A stretch of 10,615 nucleotides of DNA from Anaerolineaceae bacterium (lineage in GTDB: Bacteria > Chloroflexota > Anaerolineae > Anaerolineales > Anaerolineaceae). The position numbers and the translations under genes are program-made. Where the stretch lies: the NCBI GenBank assembly GCA_021107195.1, contig JAIOTF010000222.1:1-10615 (forward strand), read 5' to 3'. The notes below the pieces were generated by a model. The model was not told the DNA's origin. It saw only the letters and a program-made list of their open reading frames with translations, and did not search any database. This document shows positions 1-6,090 of this stretch, piece after piece (position 1 is the first letter of the stretch; every line of letters begins with the position of its first letter).

Positions 1-51
1 GAGTTTTGGGAAGAAATAATTCTTGTTGCTGGCTGCACTTCTGGCGGGCCT

Positions 52-1050
52 TTATTGGTCCGCTTTTTCTTTGGACGCCCATTGCGCATAAACTTTCTGG
101 TAGCCCCACACGGCAAGCGAAGCACCAAAGGCAATTGTGCCCAATTTGCCGCCGGTACCGCCGAAGACGGGCACGCTGTAGAGGAAGATGATGCCCGTGA
201 CCAGCCCGGCGGCGAGCATCGGCAGCGGGGAGGAAAATCGCTTGGGCGCGGCCATGCCAGTAAAGGAGGCGCAGATCACGACCACGGCCAGCAGTGCCCC
301 ATTTTCGGGGAAGATGGCCGGCAGCAGCAGGCCGCCGACGAGGCCCACCGCGCTGGATGCCAGCACTGCCCCATGTTTGCGTACCGTGCTCAGCCAGTAG
401 GTAAAGACGGTGGCCAGGACAGAAAGGATGATCATCTCACTGGCCAGTTCGAAAGATGGCACAGGGGAGATGAGGAACTGCTTTTGAAGGCCCAGTCCGG
501 TTAACAGGGAGCCGCTGAAGGCGATCGTGCCCAGTTTGCCGCCGAAACCATTCAGGGCGTCCTCGGCGATGAGGTAGACCAGGCCAGCGATGCTGCCTGC
601 CAGGTAAAGCTCCGCCGGACTGGCGAGCAGGACGGCCGAGCTCATGCCCACAAAGGAGCCGCAGTAGAGGGGCACGCTGTGCTTTGGAAAGGCGAGGGCC
701 CCCAGTAATCCGATCAGGGCTGCGCCGGCCACCGGCCCCAGGCCGAGATTCTGACTGATCGCACAGGAGGCGCATGCGCCGCCGAGGACGGCGATGAAGT
801 CGAGCAGCATCTCCCTGCGGGAGGCGCGGCTGGCGGAATCTGCCCGGATGGCTTTGGCTTCCTGCCACAGGGCAAGGAGGATGCCAACAAGAATGACTGC
901 GACTACGACCCCGCCGATGGAATGCAGCACCCAGGCTTCATAGACGATGAAGCCGTAGAGAATGATCACAAAGGCGCTCAGCAGGATGAAGCCTGCTATC
1001 AGGCGTATATGACGGATGGTGCTTTTCGTTTTAGTGGAAGGCGAAGGCAT
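52..1050 (-). CDS. Polytopic membrane protein with internal duplication, function unknown
   Basis: A 332-residue, very hydrophobic protein with about eight to ten predicted membrane segments and a short basic N-terminal tail (roughly residues 1-15). The sequence is visibly two copies of one unit. CGSFVGMSS at 130-138 matches CASFTGMAA at 260-268, and GGKLGTIAF at 170-178 recurs exactly at 300-308, so both landmarks are 130 residues apart. The glycine-rich repeats suggest an inverted- or tandem-repeat transporter or channel fold, but I do not recognise a named family and assign no substrate. The start is supported by AGAGGA (complement of 1055-1060) a few bases upstream. It is transcribed away from the DeoR operon and shares only the intergenic region with it. 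A TATAAT lies on the minus strand at 1094-1089 without a convincing -35. Certain as a gene; function open. Confidence 0.9.
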   Translation of the reverse strand: MPSPSTKTKSTIRHIRLIAGFILLSAFVIILYGFIVYEAWVLHSIGGVVVAVILVGILLALWQEAKAIRADSASRASRREMLLDFIAVLGGACASCAISQNLGLGPVAGAALIGLLGALAFPKHSVPLYCGSFVGMSSAVLLASPAELYLAGSIAGLVYLIAEDALNGFGGKLGTIAFSGSLLTGLGLQKQFLISPVPSFELASEMIILSVLATVFTYWLSTVRKHGAVLASSAVGLVGGLLLPAIFPENGALLAVVVICASFTGMAAPKRFSSPLPMLAAGLVTGIIFLYSVPVFGGTGGKLGTIAFGASLAVWGYQKVYAQWASKEKADQ

Positions 1051-1162
1051 GTTTTCCTCTTGTGCTTGATAGTTGGCATATTTCCAACATTATAGCGGAT
1101 GTGTCTTGGTGGGGGAGAGCCCCGGGCTTTTTGCTGAAATTGTTGTATTCGCGCCCCTGCAT

Positions 1163-1247
1163 CCTTCGACCCCATTCTAGGATTATAACAAGTTCAGGGC
1201 GCGGTACACTTTTCGCGCGGAATAACCGCAGGCTGAGCTTGTCGAAG
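1163..1247. repeat. Degraded REP-like palindromic repeat
   Basis: The right arm CTGAGCTTGTCGAAG (1233-1247) is a sequence type seen widely as dispersed palindromic repeats in bacterial genomes. The left arm is its complement in two pieces, CTTCGAC (1164-1170) and CAAGTTCAG (1189-1197), interrupted by about 18 bases. Between the arms are GC-rich stretches (GGGCGCGG, CGCGCGG). I read it as an old intergenic repeat whose left arm has been disrupted. The family assignment is from memory of the motif, not from a search. Confidence 0.55.
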
Positions 1248-1314
1248 CCGGAGGGGGCTAATCATTGGTCTCGTCCCTTTAAACCTATTTGCATTTTGAG
1301 GGAGTGTTTTTCTC

Positions 1315-1343
1315 TTGACAAACGCAAAAACATGCAATAAAAT
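1315..1343 (+). promoter_or_regulatory. Promoter of the DeoR-MFS-HAD operon
   Basis: TTGACA at 1315-1320 and TAAAAT at 1338-1343 are separated by 17 bp, a near-consensus sigma-70-type promoter. Transcription would start near 1350, about 47 bases before the regulator's ATG at 1397. Confidence 0.8.
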
Positions 1344-1360
1344 GCATATAAATGCATATA
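1332..1360. promoter_or_regulatory. Phased ATGCA repeats, candidate DeoR autoregulatory operator
   Basis: ATGCA occurs at 1332, 1342 and 1352, exactly 10 bp apart, and AATGCATATA is a perfect tandem repeat at 1341-1350 and 1351-1360. The array overlaps the -10 and the presumed start point, so a protein bound on one DNA face would block RNA polymerase. DeoR-family repressors commonly use repeated half-sites and control their own operon, so this is the natural candidate; the assignment is inference. Confidence 0.5.
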
Positions 1361-1396
1361 ACAGCAAAAAAGAACGCATAAACAGGAAGAAAAAAT

Positions 1397-2167
1397 ATGA
1401 CGATAAACGATTTGCCCCAGGAAAGACGGCAGCGCATCCTTGATGACCTGCGCCGGCAGGGGAAAGTGGTTGCAATTGAGTTGAGCAAACGCTACGGCGT
1501 TTCGCAGGACACCATCCGGCGGGACCTGGGCGCTCTGGCTTCAGAAGGCTTGTTGAAACGTGTGCACGGCGGTGCCCTGCCCATCACACCCATCACGATG
1601 GGGTTTGCAGAGCGAGACAAGCAGCCTTCACAGGCGCGCGCGGCGCTGGCCCGGAAGGCCGCAGAGCTGGTGCAGGATGGGCAGTTGATCATTTTTGGCG
1701 GCGGTACCACAAACGCCGAGATCGCCCGGAACTTACCAGGCGACTTGCGCGCTACGGTAGTGACTTTCAGCCCGCAAATTTCGCTGGCCCTTGCCAGCTA
1801 TCCAAATATCGAGATCATCCTGATCGGTGGAAAGCTGAACAAGCGGGAGATGGTCACTGTGGACGCTGTGGCCGTGGCTCAGACCAAACAGTTTCAGGCT
1901 GACATCTGTTTCCTCGGCGTGTGCAGTTTGCACCCGGAGGCAGGATTTACGACAAATATGTATGAAGATGTCGAAATGGACCGAACCTGCATAGAGCAGT
2001 CCGGCGAGGTTGTCGCCACAGTGACCGCGGACAAACTGGGGACCACTTCATCCTTTGTCGTTTGTCCGATAGACAAGGTCACACATCTTATCACGGAAGC
2101 TGCTGTGGCAGACGATGTGCTGGCCCCCTATGAAGCACAAGGTATTCAAGTGACCCGCGCAGAATAG
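1397..2167 (+). CDS. DeoR/GlpR-family transcriptional repressor
   Basis: A 256-residue regulator of typical DeoR length. The N-terminal winged helix-turn-helix spans about residues 8-60 and carries the family signature: the recognition segment VSQDTIRRDL (35-44), then LASEGLLKRVHGGA. The C-terminal sugar-phosphate-sensing domain follows (about 75-245), with the phosphate-binding GGGTT at 101-105 and GVCSL...GFTT further on. In the usual DeoR pattern an Asp precedes the Gly-Thr-Thr loop; here it is Gly (IFGGGTT). Such proteins release DNA when they bind a phosphorylated sugar intermediate. The ATG is preceded by AGGAAG. It is the first gene of an operon with an MFS carrier and a HAD phosphatase, so it probably controls that pair and itself through the phased repeats just upstream. 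The ligand cannot be read from sequence. Confidence 0.93.
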   Translation: MTINDLPQERRQRILDDLRRQGKVVAIELSKRYGVSQDTIRRDLGALASEGLLKRVHGGALPITPITMGFAERDKQPSQARAALARKAAELVQDGQLIIFGGGTTNAEIARNLPGDLRATVVTFSPQISLALASYPNIEIILIGGKLNKREMVTVDAVAVAQTKQFQADICFLGVCSLHPEAGFTTNMYEDVEMDRTCIEQSGEVVATVTADKLGTTSSFVVCPIDKVTHLITEAAVADDVLAPYEAQGIQVTRAE

Positions 2168-2202
2168 ATCCCGGGTGATACAAACTTAATAAGGGAATGT
2201 TA

Positions 2203-3399
2203 ATGAAGAAGATCTTTTCGGGGAACACTTCCCGATTGGCCGTACTGGTGGCATTTTTTACCAACGGCGCAATGATGTCCACCTGGGTTTCCAGAATACC
2301 GGCCATTCAGGCACGGCTGGATTTGAGCGAAGGGGAATTGGGTATTGTGCTGCTGGGTATGTCAATTGGCGTACTGACGTCGCTCTCGCTGGCCGGAGGC
2401 TTGATCGCCCGCTTTGGCAGCAATAAAATAACTTTGATCGGCGCGCTGGTCATGGCGGCTGCCCTGCCCTTTCTGGCGCTGGCGCCGAGCAAGGCTATGT
2501 TGTGGATCGCTTTGCTTGCTTTTGGCGGCATGATGAGCATGATGGACATAGCAATGAATGAACAGGCAGTGCTGGTGGAGCGCAAAGCTGGCAAGCCATT
2601 GATGTCCTCTTTCCATGCGGCTTATAGTGTCGGCGGTCTGGCTGGCGCCTTGATCGGTGCGGGGATGGCTTCCATTCGGGGGCTGACCGTTTCCCTGCAT
2701 TTCATCATCATTACATTGGCTTTTGGCCTTGCGATGCTGCTGGCATATCGTCATCTGCTGCCTGCCGAAGCTAAAGCAGAAACGCAGGAGAAAAAAGCTG
2801 TGTTCAGCCTGCCGGAGCGCGCCTTGTGGGGACTGGGGGCGATTGCCTTTTGTTCCGCTATTTCGGAAGGGGCTATCTCCGACTGGAGTGCGGTTTACCT
2901 GACCCAGGTGATGCAGACGAACGCCTCCTTTGCCGCCTTGGGATTTGCAGCCTATTCCCTGACGATGACCCTGGGGCGCATGGTTGGGGATTCATTGAGC
3001 AAGAAATGGGCGCCTTCCAGTATTGTGCGTTTGGGCGGCCTGGTCGCCGGGTTTGGTTTGCTGGCAATCGTTTTGACAAAAGAAGCAGCCATTGCCCTGA
3101 TCGGCTTTGCTGCCATTGGTTTGGGACTGGCAAATATCATTCCCCTGGTGTTTAGCGCCGCAGGTAATTTCCTTGGCATCTCTGCGGGCTCAGGCATTGC
3201 TGGTGTGGCTACCATTGGTTATGCAGGTTTCCTGGCTGGTCCGCCTTTCATTGGATTGATTGCTGAAAACACATCGCTGCGAATTGCGCTGCTATTGGTC
3301 ACCGTGTTGGCCGGGTCACTGGCCTTCACTGGTAAGGCGCTCTCCACACAAAAGACAAGCAATACAATGGACGAAAACGCAATCGAAGGAGCGGCATAA
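2203..3399 (+). CDS. MFS transporter, YbjJ-like
   Basis: A protein of about 398 residues with some 12 hydrophobic segments in two halves, separated by a charged stretch (about residues 187-203, rich in Ala, Glu and Lys). The N-terminal TNGAMMSTWVSRIPAIQ and the following DLSEGELGIVLLG resemble the MFS subgroup that includes E. coli YbjJ, whose substrate is not firmly established. An ATG at 2197 is in frame, but AAGGGA at 2191-2196 abuts it; the ATG at 2203 has a 6-base spacer, so I prefer it. The gene lies 35 bases after the DeoR stop and overlaps the HAD start by one base, so transporter and phosphatase are probably co-translated. Context suggests uptake or efflux of a sugar-like compound under DeoR control. 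Confidence 0.9.
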   Translation: MKKIFSGNTSRLAVLVAFFTNGAMMSTWVSRIPAIQARLDLSEGELGIVLLGMSIGVLTSLSLAGGLIARFGSNKITLIGALVMAAALPFLALAPSKAMLWIALLAFGGMMSMMDIAMNEQAVLVERKAGKPLMSSFHAAYSVGGLAGALIGAGMASIRGLTVSLHFIIITLAFGLAMLLAYRHLLPAEAKAETQEKKAVFSLPERALWGLGAIAFCSAISEGAISDWSAVYLTQVMQTNASFAALGFAAYSLTMTLGRMVGDSLSKKWAPSSIVRLGGLVAGFGLLAIVLTKEAAIALIGFAAIGLGLANIIPLVFSAAGNFLGISAGSGIAGVATIGYAGFLAGPPFIGLIAENTSLRIALLLVTVLAGSLAFTGKALSTQKTSNTMDENAIEGAA

Positions 3400-4025
3400 T
3401 GGGTGAACAAAGTAAACAATTTACCATCATTTTTGATCTGGGGGGTGTGCTTATTGATTGGCAGCGCGAAAATCTGTACGAGAAAATGTTCGCCAATGAC
3501 GATGCGGGAATGCGTTACTTTCTGGATGAGGTATGTTCACTGGAATGGAACGCGCAAATGGATAAAGGCTATCCTTTTGCCAAAGCCATCGATGAGCGGG
3601 CTGCGCAGTTTCCAGATTATGAGGAGTATATCCGTGCTTATTGGACGCGGTGGGAGGAGATGATCACCGGCGAGATCAATGGCACAGTGGATATTCTGGC
3701 CAGTCTGCGGGAGCAGGGTTATCCACTGGCTGTGCTCAGCAATTGGTCTTCGGAGACTCATGCGCGGGTATACAAGCAGTTTGATTTTTTGCACTGGTTT
3801 GATACGGTGGTGATCTCTGGCAGGGAAAAAATGATCAAGCCCGACCCGGCCATTTTCAATCTGCTGCTGGAGCGCTTGCAGCGTCAGGCAGGGGAGTGTA
3901 TTTTCATTGATGACACAATTGCCAATGTTCAGGCTGCCCAGGCGCATGGCTTGCAGGCTATTCAGTTCACCTCACCGGAGCAATTGCGCGCTGAGCTGGC
4001 TGAGCAAGGGGTGAGTGTTCTTTGA
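3399..4025 (+). CDS. HAD-superfamily (subfamily IA) phosphatase, YihX-like
   Basis: A 208-residue HAD hydrolase. Motif I is FDLGGVLIDW with nucleophile Asp13, but the second Asp of the usual DxD pair is replaced by Gly15, as in the YihX/epoxide-hydrolase-like branch (YihX reads DLGNV). Motif II is LSNWS (Ser114), motif III is Lys147 in IKPDPAIF, and motif IV is IDDT (Asp171, Asp172). A helical cap occupies about residues 20-90. YihX hydrolyses alpha-glucose-1-phosphate; this protein probably dephosphorylates a sugar phosphate, but its substrate is not determined. The ATG overlaps the transporter stop (TAATG), with GAAGGA at 3385-3390 as ribosome site, a mark of translational coupling. It is the last gene of the DeoR operon, followed by a strong terminator. 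Confidence 0.9.
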   Translation: MGEQSKQFTIIFDLGGVLIDWQRENLYEKMFANDDAGMRYFLDEVCSLEWNAQMDKGYPFAKAIDERAAQFPDYEEYIRAYWTRWEEMITGEINGTVDILASLREQGYPLAVLSNWSSETHARVYKQFDFLHWFDTVVISGREKMIKPDPAIFNLLLERLQRQAGECIFIDDTIANVQAAQAHGLQAIQFTSPEQLRAELAEQGVSVL

Positions 4026-4071
4026 TAAACAATTTTATTGGGATGTATTTCAAGTATTAAATACAGTATAT

Positions 4072-4113
4072 TCAAACCAAAAGCCACTGCAATTGCAGTG
4101 GCTTTTGGTTTGA
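4072..4113. terminator. Bidirectional intrinsic terminator, 42-bp perfect palindrome
   Basis: Two 21-base arms (4072-4092 and 4093-4113) are exact reverse complements with no spacer. The GC-rich core GCCACTGC-AATT-GCAGTGGC is followed by a T-rich run on both strands, so it can stop transcripts of the HAD operon from the left and of the HPr gene from the right. It sits between their tail-to-tail stop codons. Confidence 0.9.
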
Positions 4114-4118
4114 TGGCT

Positions 4119-4388
4119 TCACTCTGTCTTTTCAAAATCATTTTTGACCAATGATTCCAAAGCGACCAGTGCTTCGTCGGCATCATTTCCTTCTGCTACA
4201 ATTTTTATCTCTGCGTTTTGATTGACTCCCATAGTTAAAATAGTCAGAATACTTTTTGCATTTCCAACATTTTCACCATATACAACAGAGATATCACATA
4301 AAAACTTGTTAGCAGTTTGAACGAATGCAGAAGCTGGCCTGGCGTGTAAGCCGACCTCGTTGGTTACGATCACGGTTGTTTCAGGCAT
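4119..4388 (-). CDS. ptsH: PTS phosphocarrier protein HPr
   Basis: An 89-residue protein of standard HPr length. The phosphorylation site GLHARPAS gives His15, which accepts phosphate from Enzyme I and passes it to IIA domains. The second site, NAKSILTI, places a serine at position 46, the position phosphorylated by HPr kinase in Gram-positive-type regulation, so regulatory phosphorylation is possible if the host has HprK. The start is backed by TAGGAGA (complement of 4393-4399). It is divergent from the SorC regulator and next to the sugar-specific PTS operon, which supports a dedicated HPr for this system, or simply the only HPr of a PTS-poor genome. Enzyme I is not in the window. It converges on the HAD gene with a shared terminator. 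Confidence 0.95.
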   Translation of the reverse strand: MPETTVIVTNEVGLHARPASAFVQTANKFLCDISVVYGENVGNAKSILTILTMGVNQNAEIKIVAEGNDADEALVALESLVKNDFEKTE

Positions 4389-4429
4389 GGTTTTCTCCTA
4401 AGAGGTTGCAGGTTTGGTTTTCAATTAAT

Positions 4430-4450
4430 TGCCTACTTTCCAAGTAGGCA
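4430..4450. promoter_or_regulatory. Inverted repeat in the HPr leader
   Basis: TGCCTACTT (4430-4438) and AAGTAGGCA (4442-4450) are exact inverted arms with a 3-base spacer. On the minus strand the repeat directly follows a TATAAT (4455-4450), sharing one base with it. It could be an operator over the HPr start point, or a 5' hairpin in the HPr transcript. Confidence 0.5.
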
Positions 4451-4480
4451 TTATATCTCATGTGTTGTAATTAATTTCAA
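4450..4480 (-). promoter_or_regulatory. Candidate HPr promoter
   Basis: On the minus strand, TTGAAA (4480-4475) and TATAAT (4455-4450) lie 19 bp apart. The -10 is perfect but the spacing is longer than ideal, so this is a moderate candidate. It would give a leader of roughly 55 bases to the HPr ATG. Confidence 0.4.
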
Positions 4481-4492
4481 ATATTGTATAAT
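4465..4492 (+). promoter_or_regulatory. Promoter of the SorC-family regulator gene
   Basis: TTGTAA (4465-4470) and TATAAT (4487-4492) with a 16-bp spacer. The perfect -10 is followed 3 bp later by a 16-bp palindrome. The start point would be near 4499, inside that palindrome, about 50 bases before the ATG at 4550. Confidence 0.65.
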
Positions 4493-4510
4493 ATATGAAA
4501 TTAATTTCAT
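4471..4510. promoter_or_regulatory. Operator region of the SorC-family regulator
   Basis: ATGAAATTAATTTCAT at 4495-4510 is a perfect 16-bp palindrome. A further half-site TTAATTTCA (4471-4479) recurs at 4501-4509, 30 bp (about three helical turns) away, and is inverted at 4496-4504. The sites flank the -10 hexamer. A near copy lies at the PTS promoter (6091-6106). I infer binding by the regulator encoded immediately downstream; the region could also affect the divergent HPr gene. Confidence 0.6.
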
Positions 4511-4549
4511 GTTGAGTATTGACTTAATTGTAGAATCAGGACGAATCTA

Positions 4550-5494
4550 ATGAAAAATCAGCACCGCATAAATCAACTCACGGAAGTACTTCATCTTTAC
4601 TACGAACAAGGTATGAATCAGAAAACGATCAGCAGGATGATTAATTGTTCGGTATCAACTGTCTCTCGTATGCTGAAAGAAGCTCATGACTTGGGTATGG
4701 TTGAGGTTATTATTAAATACCCATACGCGACGATTCCATCTCTGGCAAAAGAGCTAAAAGACAAATTCGGTTTGAAGGATGCCTATGTACTGCCTACTAC
4801 TGGTTCAACTTATTATGATCTGGTAAAGAGTTTAGGCCAGGTTGCAGCAGCAGTTTTGGAAAACTATTTTCAAGAAAATTGCTTACTGGGAATGTCTCTG
4901 GGATTATCAGTGGCGTCTACTGTTCGAGCATTTAAAGACTCGGAAAAAAAGGGGAGCCAGATTGTGCGTTTTCAAGGAGCGGCTGATTTTGAAATTATGG
5001 AAGGCACAAATTTAGCGCAGGTCCTTGCTGAGAAGGTAAAAGGAAAAGCAATCGAAATTCCTTCTCCCTGGTTGCTACCGACAGCAGAAATTTGTAAGAC
5101 CATCATGAATGATCATGCTGTGAAAAGAATACTTGAACTGGCTGAGAGTGCAGATCTTGGTTTGGTTGGTATGGGTACAATGAATCCTTCCCATTCTACA
5201 ATATTAAGAAATCAATTGATCACTCTTGAGCAGCACAATCTTCTTCGTGTAGCCGGGGCAGTGGGTGAGATCTGTGGCAAACATTATGACCAGGAGGGTA
5301 ATACACTCGATATAGAAATTAATCGACGGACTGTTTCAATCAGGTTAGAAAAGCTGAAGAAAATTGATACTGTTATTGGCGTTGCAGCCGGTATTTACAA
5401 GGTCGACCCACTTCTTGGCGCTATAAAGGGAGGTTTGATAAATGTGGTTGTGACTGATTCGGACGCTGCTCGTGCAATACTGATCAGGGATTGA
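4550..5494 (+). CDS. SorC-family sugar-binding transcriptional regulator
   Basis: A 314-residue protein of the usual SorC/DeoR length. Residues 7-55 form a helix-turn-helix of the family type: YYEQGMNQKTISRMI followed by the recognition part CSVSTVSRMLKEA. The rest (about 60-312) is the phosphosugar-binding domain, with GMSLGLSVAST as the phosphate-binding loop, GLVGMGTM, and the closing VIGVAAGIYKVDPLLGAIKGG segment typical of the family. These regulators sense a phosphorylated substrate or intermediate and control nearby sugar operons. The ribosome site is TCAGGA (4536-4541). Divergent HPr, the following PTS operon and shared operator-like palindromes make it the likely local regulator of 6289-10301 and of itself. 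Whether it represses or activates cannot be decided, though sites over the start point favour repression. Base composition is more AT-rich than in the DeoR operon. Confidence 0.92.
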   Translation: MKNQHRINQLTEVLHLYYEQGMNQKTISRMINCSVSTVSRMLKEAHDLGMVEVIIKYPYATIPSLAKELKDKFGLKDAYVLPTTGSTYYDLVKSLGQVAAAVLENYFQENCLLGMSLGLSVASTVRAFKDSEKKGSQIVRFQGAADFEIMEGTNLAQVLAEKVKGKAIEIPSPWLLPTAEICKTIMNDHAVKRILELAESADLGLVGMGTMNPSHSTILRNQLITLEQHNLLRVAGAVGEICGKHYDQEGNTLDIEINRRTVSIRLEKLKKIDTVIGVAAGIYKVDPLLGAIKGGLINVVVTDSDAARAILIRD

Positions 5495-5606
5495 TTTTTT
5501 AAAGCTATCTGCATAAACATTGATGAGCAGCATGATATTTTCCAATGGAATCCGGATATTTTTTCAATCATATTATTCAGCTCATGGTTGTTTTATTAGC
5601 TTTGCT

Positions 5607-5711
5607 GAATACCCCGTAGCTCGCTGCGAGGGTTCCACGCTTTAACAAAACCTTGAAAATTCCTGTCCCCGATGCAAGCATGCGGGGTATTACGGGACTT
5701 TCAAGGTTTTG
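5607..5711. repeat. Nested REP-like palindrome cluster
   Basis: Three structures interlock. Hairpin 5611-5633 has stem ACCCCGTAGC/GCTGCG(A)GGGT with one bulged A. Hairpin 5667-5687 (CCCCGATG...CATGCGGGG) has one bulged G. CAAAACCTTGAAA (5646-5658) and TTTCAAGGTTTTG (5699-5711) form a perfect 13-bp outer stem around the second hairpin. AATACCCCG (5608-5616) is also the exact inverse of CGGGGTATT (5683-5691), linking the two hairpins. This looks like a paired, inverted REP-type element or the end of a small mobile element; it may also terminate the regulator transcript. Confidence 0.6.
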
Positions 5712-5734
5712 CCACTTTATTGAGGATTGGGTAA

Positions 5735-5944
5735 ATGCCGATTCAAAAAAGTAAAAATACTTACACTCGAATTGGTGATAAGGAAGACCACAAACGTAAT
5801 CAGATCATATCCCAAGCTGCCGGTAGACGACTTTTTGAAATGGTTTATGCCTGGCAGGCAGACCATTTTTTACCATTATTCGGAGTTTTGACAGATGCTT
5901 CACAAACAAGAATATTTGCAAAGCCGATTAGATTAAACCTCTGA
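5735..5944 (+). CDS. Small ORF of doubtful coding status
   Basis: A 69-codon frame opening with ATG, 9 bases after GAGGA (5721-5725), directly downstream of the palindrome cluster. The product is basic in its first third, with a hydrophobic-aromatic centre (FEMVYAWQADHFLPLFGVL), and I recognise no family. It could be a real small protein, a remnant of a gene associated with the adjacent repeat, or chance. The following bases contain no terminator before the PTS promoter. Confidence 0.25.
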   Translation: MPIQKSKNTYTRIGDKEDHKRNQIISQAAGRRLFEMVYAWQADHFLPLFGVLTDASQTRIFAKPIRLNL

Positions 5945-6035
5945 GAGGCTGGTTGTTTATCTAAAAAAATTGGTTACCTTTTGCACACACGACGGAAGAG
6001 CAGAGAACTGAGATTGATCAAACTTATTAAAAACC

Positions 6036-6049
6036 TGCAAATAATTGCA
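6036..6049. promoter_or_regulatory. Dyad upstream of the PTS promoter
   Basis: TGCAA-ATAA-TTGCA is a 5-bp inverted repeat with a 4-base spacer, ending 10 bases before the -35. Its arms resemble a LacI/CcpA-type cre box, but the central CG of such boxes is absent. It could bind a second regulator; weak evidence. Confidence 0.25.
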
Positions 6050-6059
6050 AAAAATGCCA

Positions 6060-6088
6060 TTGACACGCAAATATTATTTTTCTATAAT
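6060..6088 (+). promoter_or_regulatory. Promoter of the PTS-VOC-RLP operon, perfect consensus
   Basis: TTGACA (6060-6065), a 17-bp spacer and TATAAT (6083-6088) match the sigma-70-type consensus at every position. Start expected near 6095, leaving a leader of about 190 bases. A promoter this strong normally needs a repressor, which fits the palindrome-like site immediately downstream. Confidence 0.85.
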
Positions 6089-6090
6089 GA

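Larger units (their letters stand above)
1051..1396. other. Divergent intergenic control region
   Basis: These 346 bases separate two divergent genes. They hold a possible -10 for the membrane-protein gene (minus strand, 1094-1089), a degraded REP-like palindrome (about 1163-1247), and a strong forward promoter with repeat operators (1315-1360). I see no convincing gene in it; the short frames here lack a Shine-Dalgarno site and overlap the repeat. Confidence 0.6.

Noticed and set aside
55..504. Open frames on the plus strand opposite the membrane-protein gene
   Set aside because: They are shadows of the GC-rich minus-strand gene: no ribosome site, low-complexity polar composition, and the minus frame shows a coherent duplicated membrane protein.
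1110..1136. GC-rich stretch followed by TTTTT (AGCCCCGGGCTTTTT) as a terminator
   Set aside because: The arms leave essentially no loop, and no gene on the plus strand ends upstream; divergent genes flank the region.
1062..1340. 92-codon frame in the region before the DeoR gene
   Set aside because: It runs through the REP-like repeat and over the promoter elements, has no Shine-Dalgarno site and no recognisable product.
1332..1360. CRISPR-like or simple microsatellite reading of the ATGCA repeats
   Set aside because: Only three short units with no spacers, and placement exactly over a consensus promoter fits an operator better.
6036..6049. A CcpA cre box upstream of the PTS promoter
   Set aside because: The arms resemble one, but the central CG is missing; kept only as an unassigned dyad.
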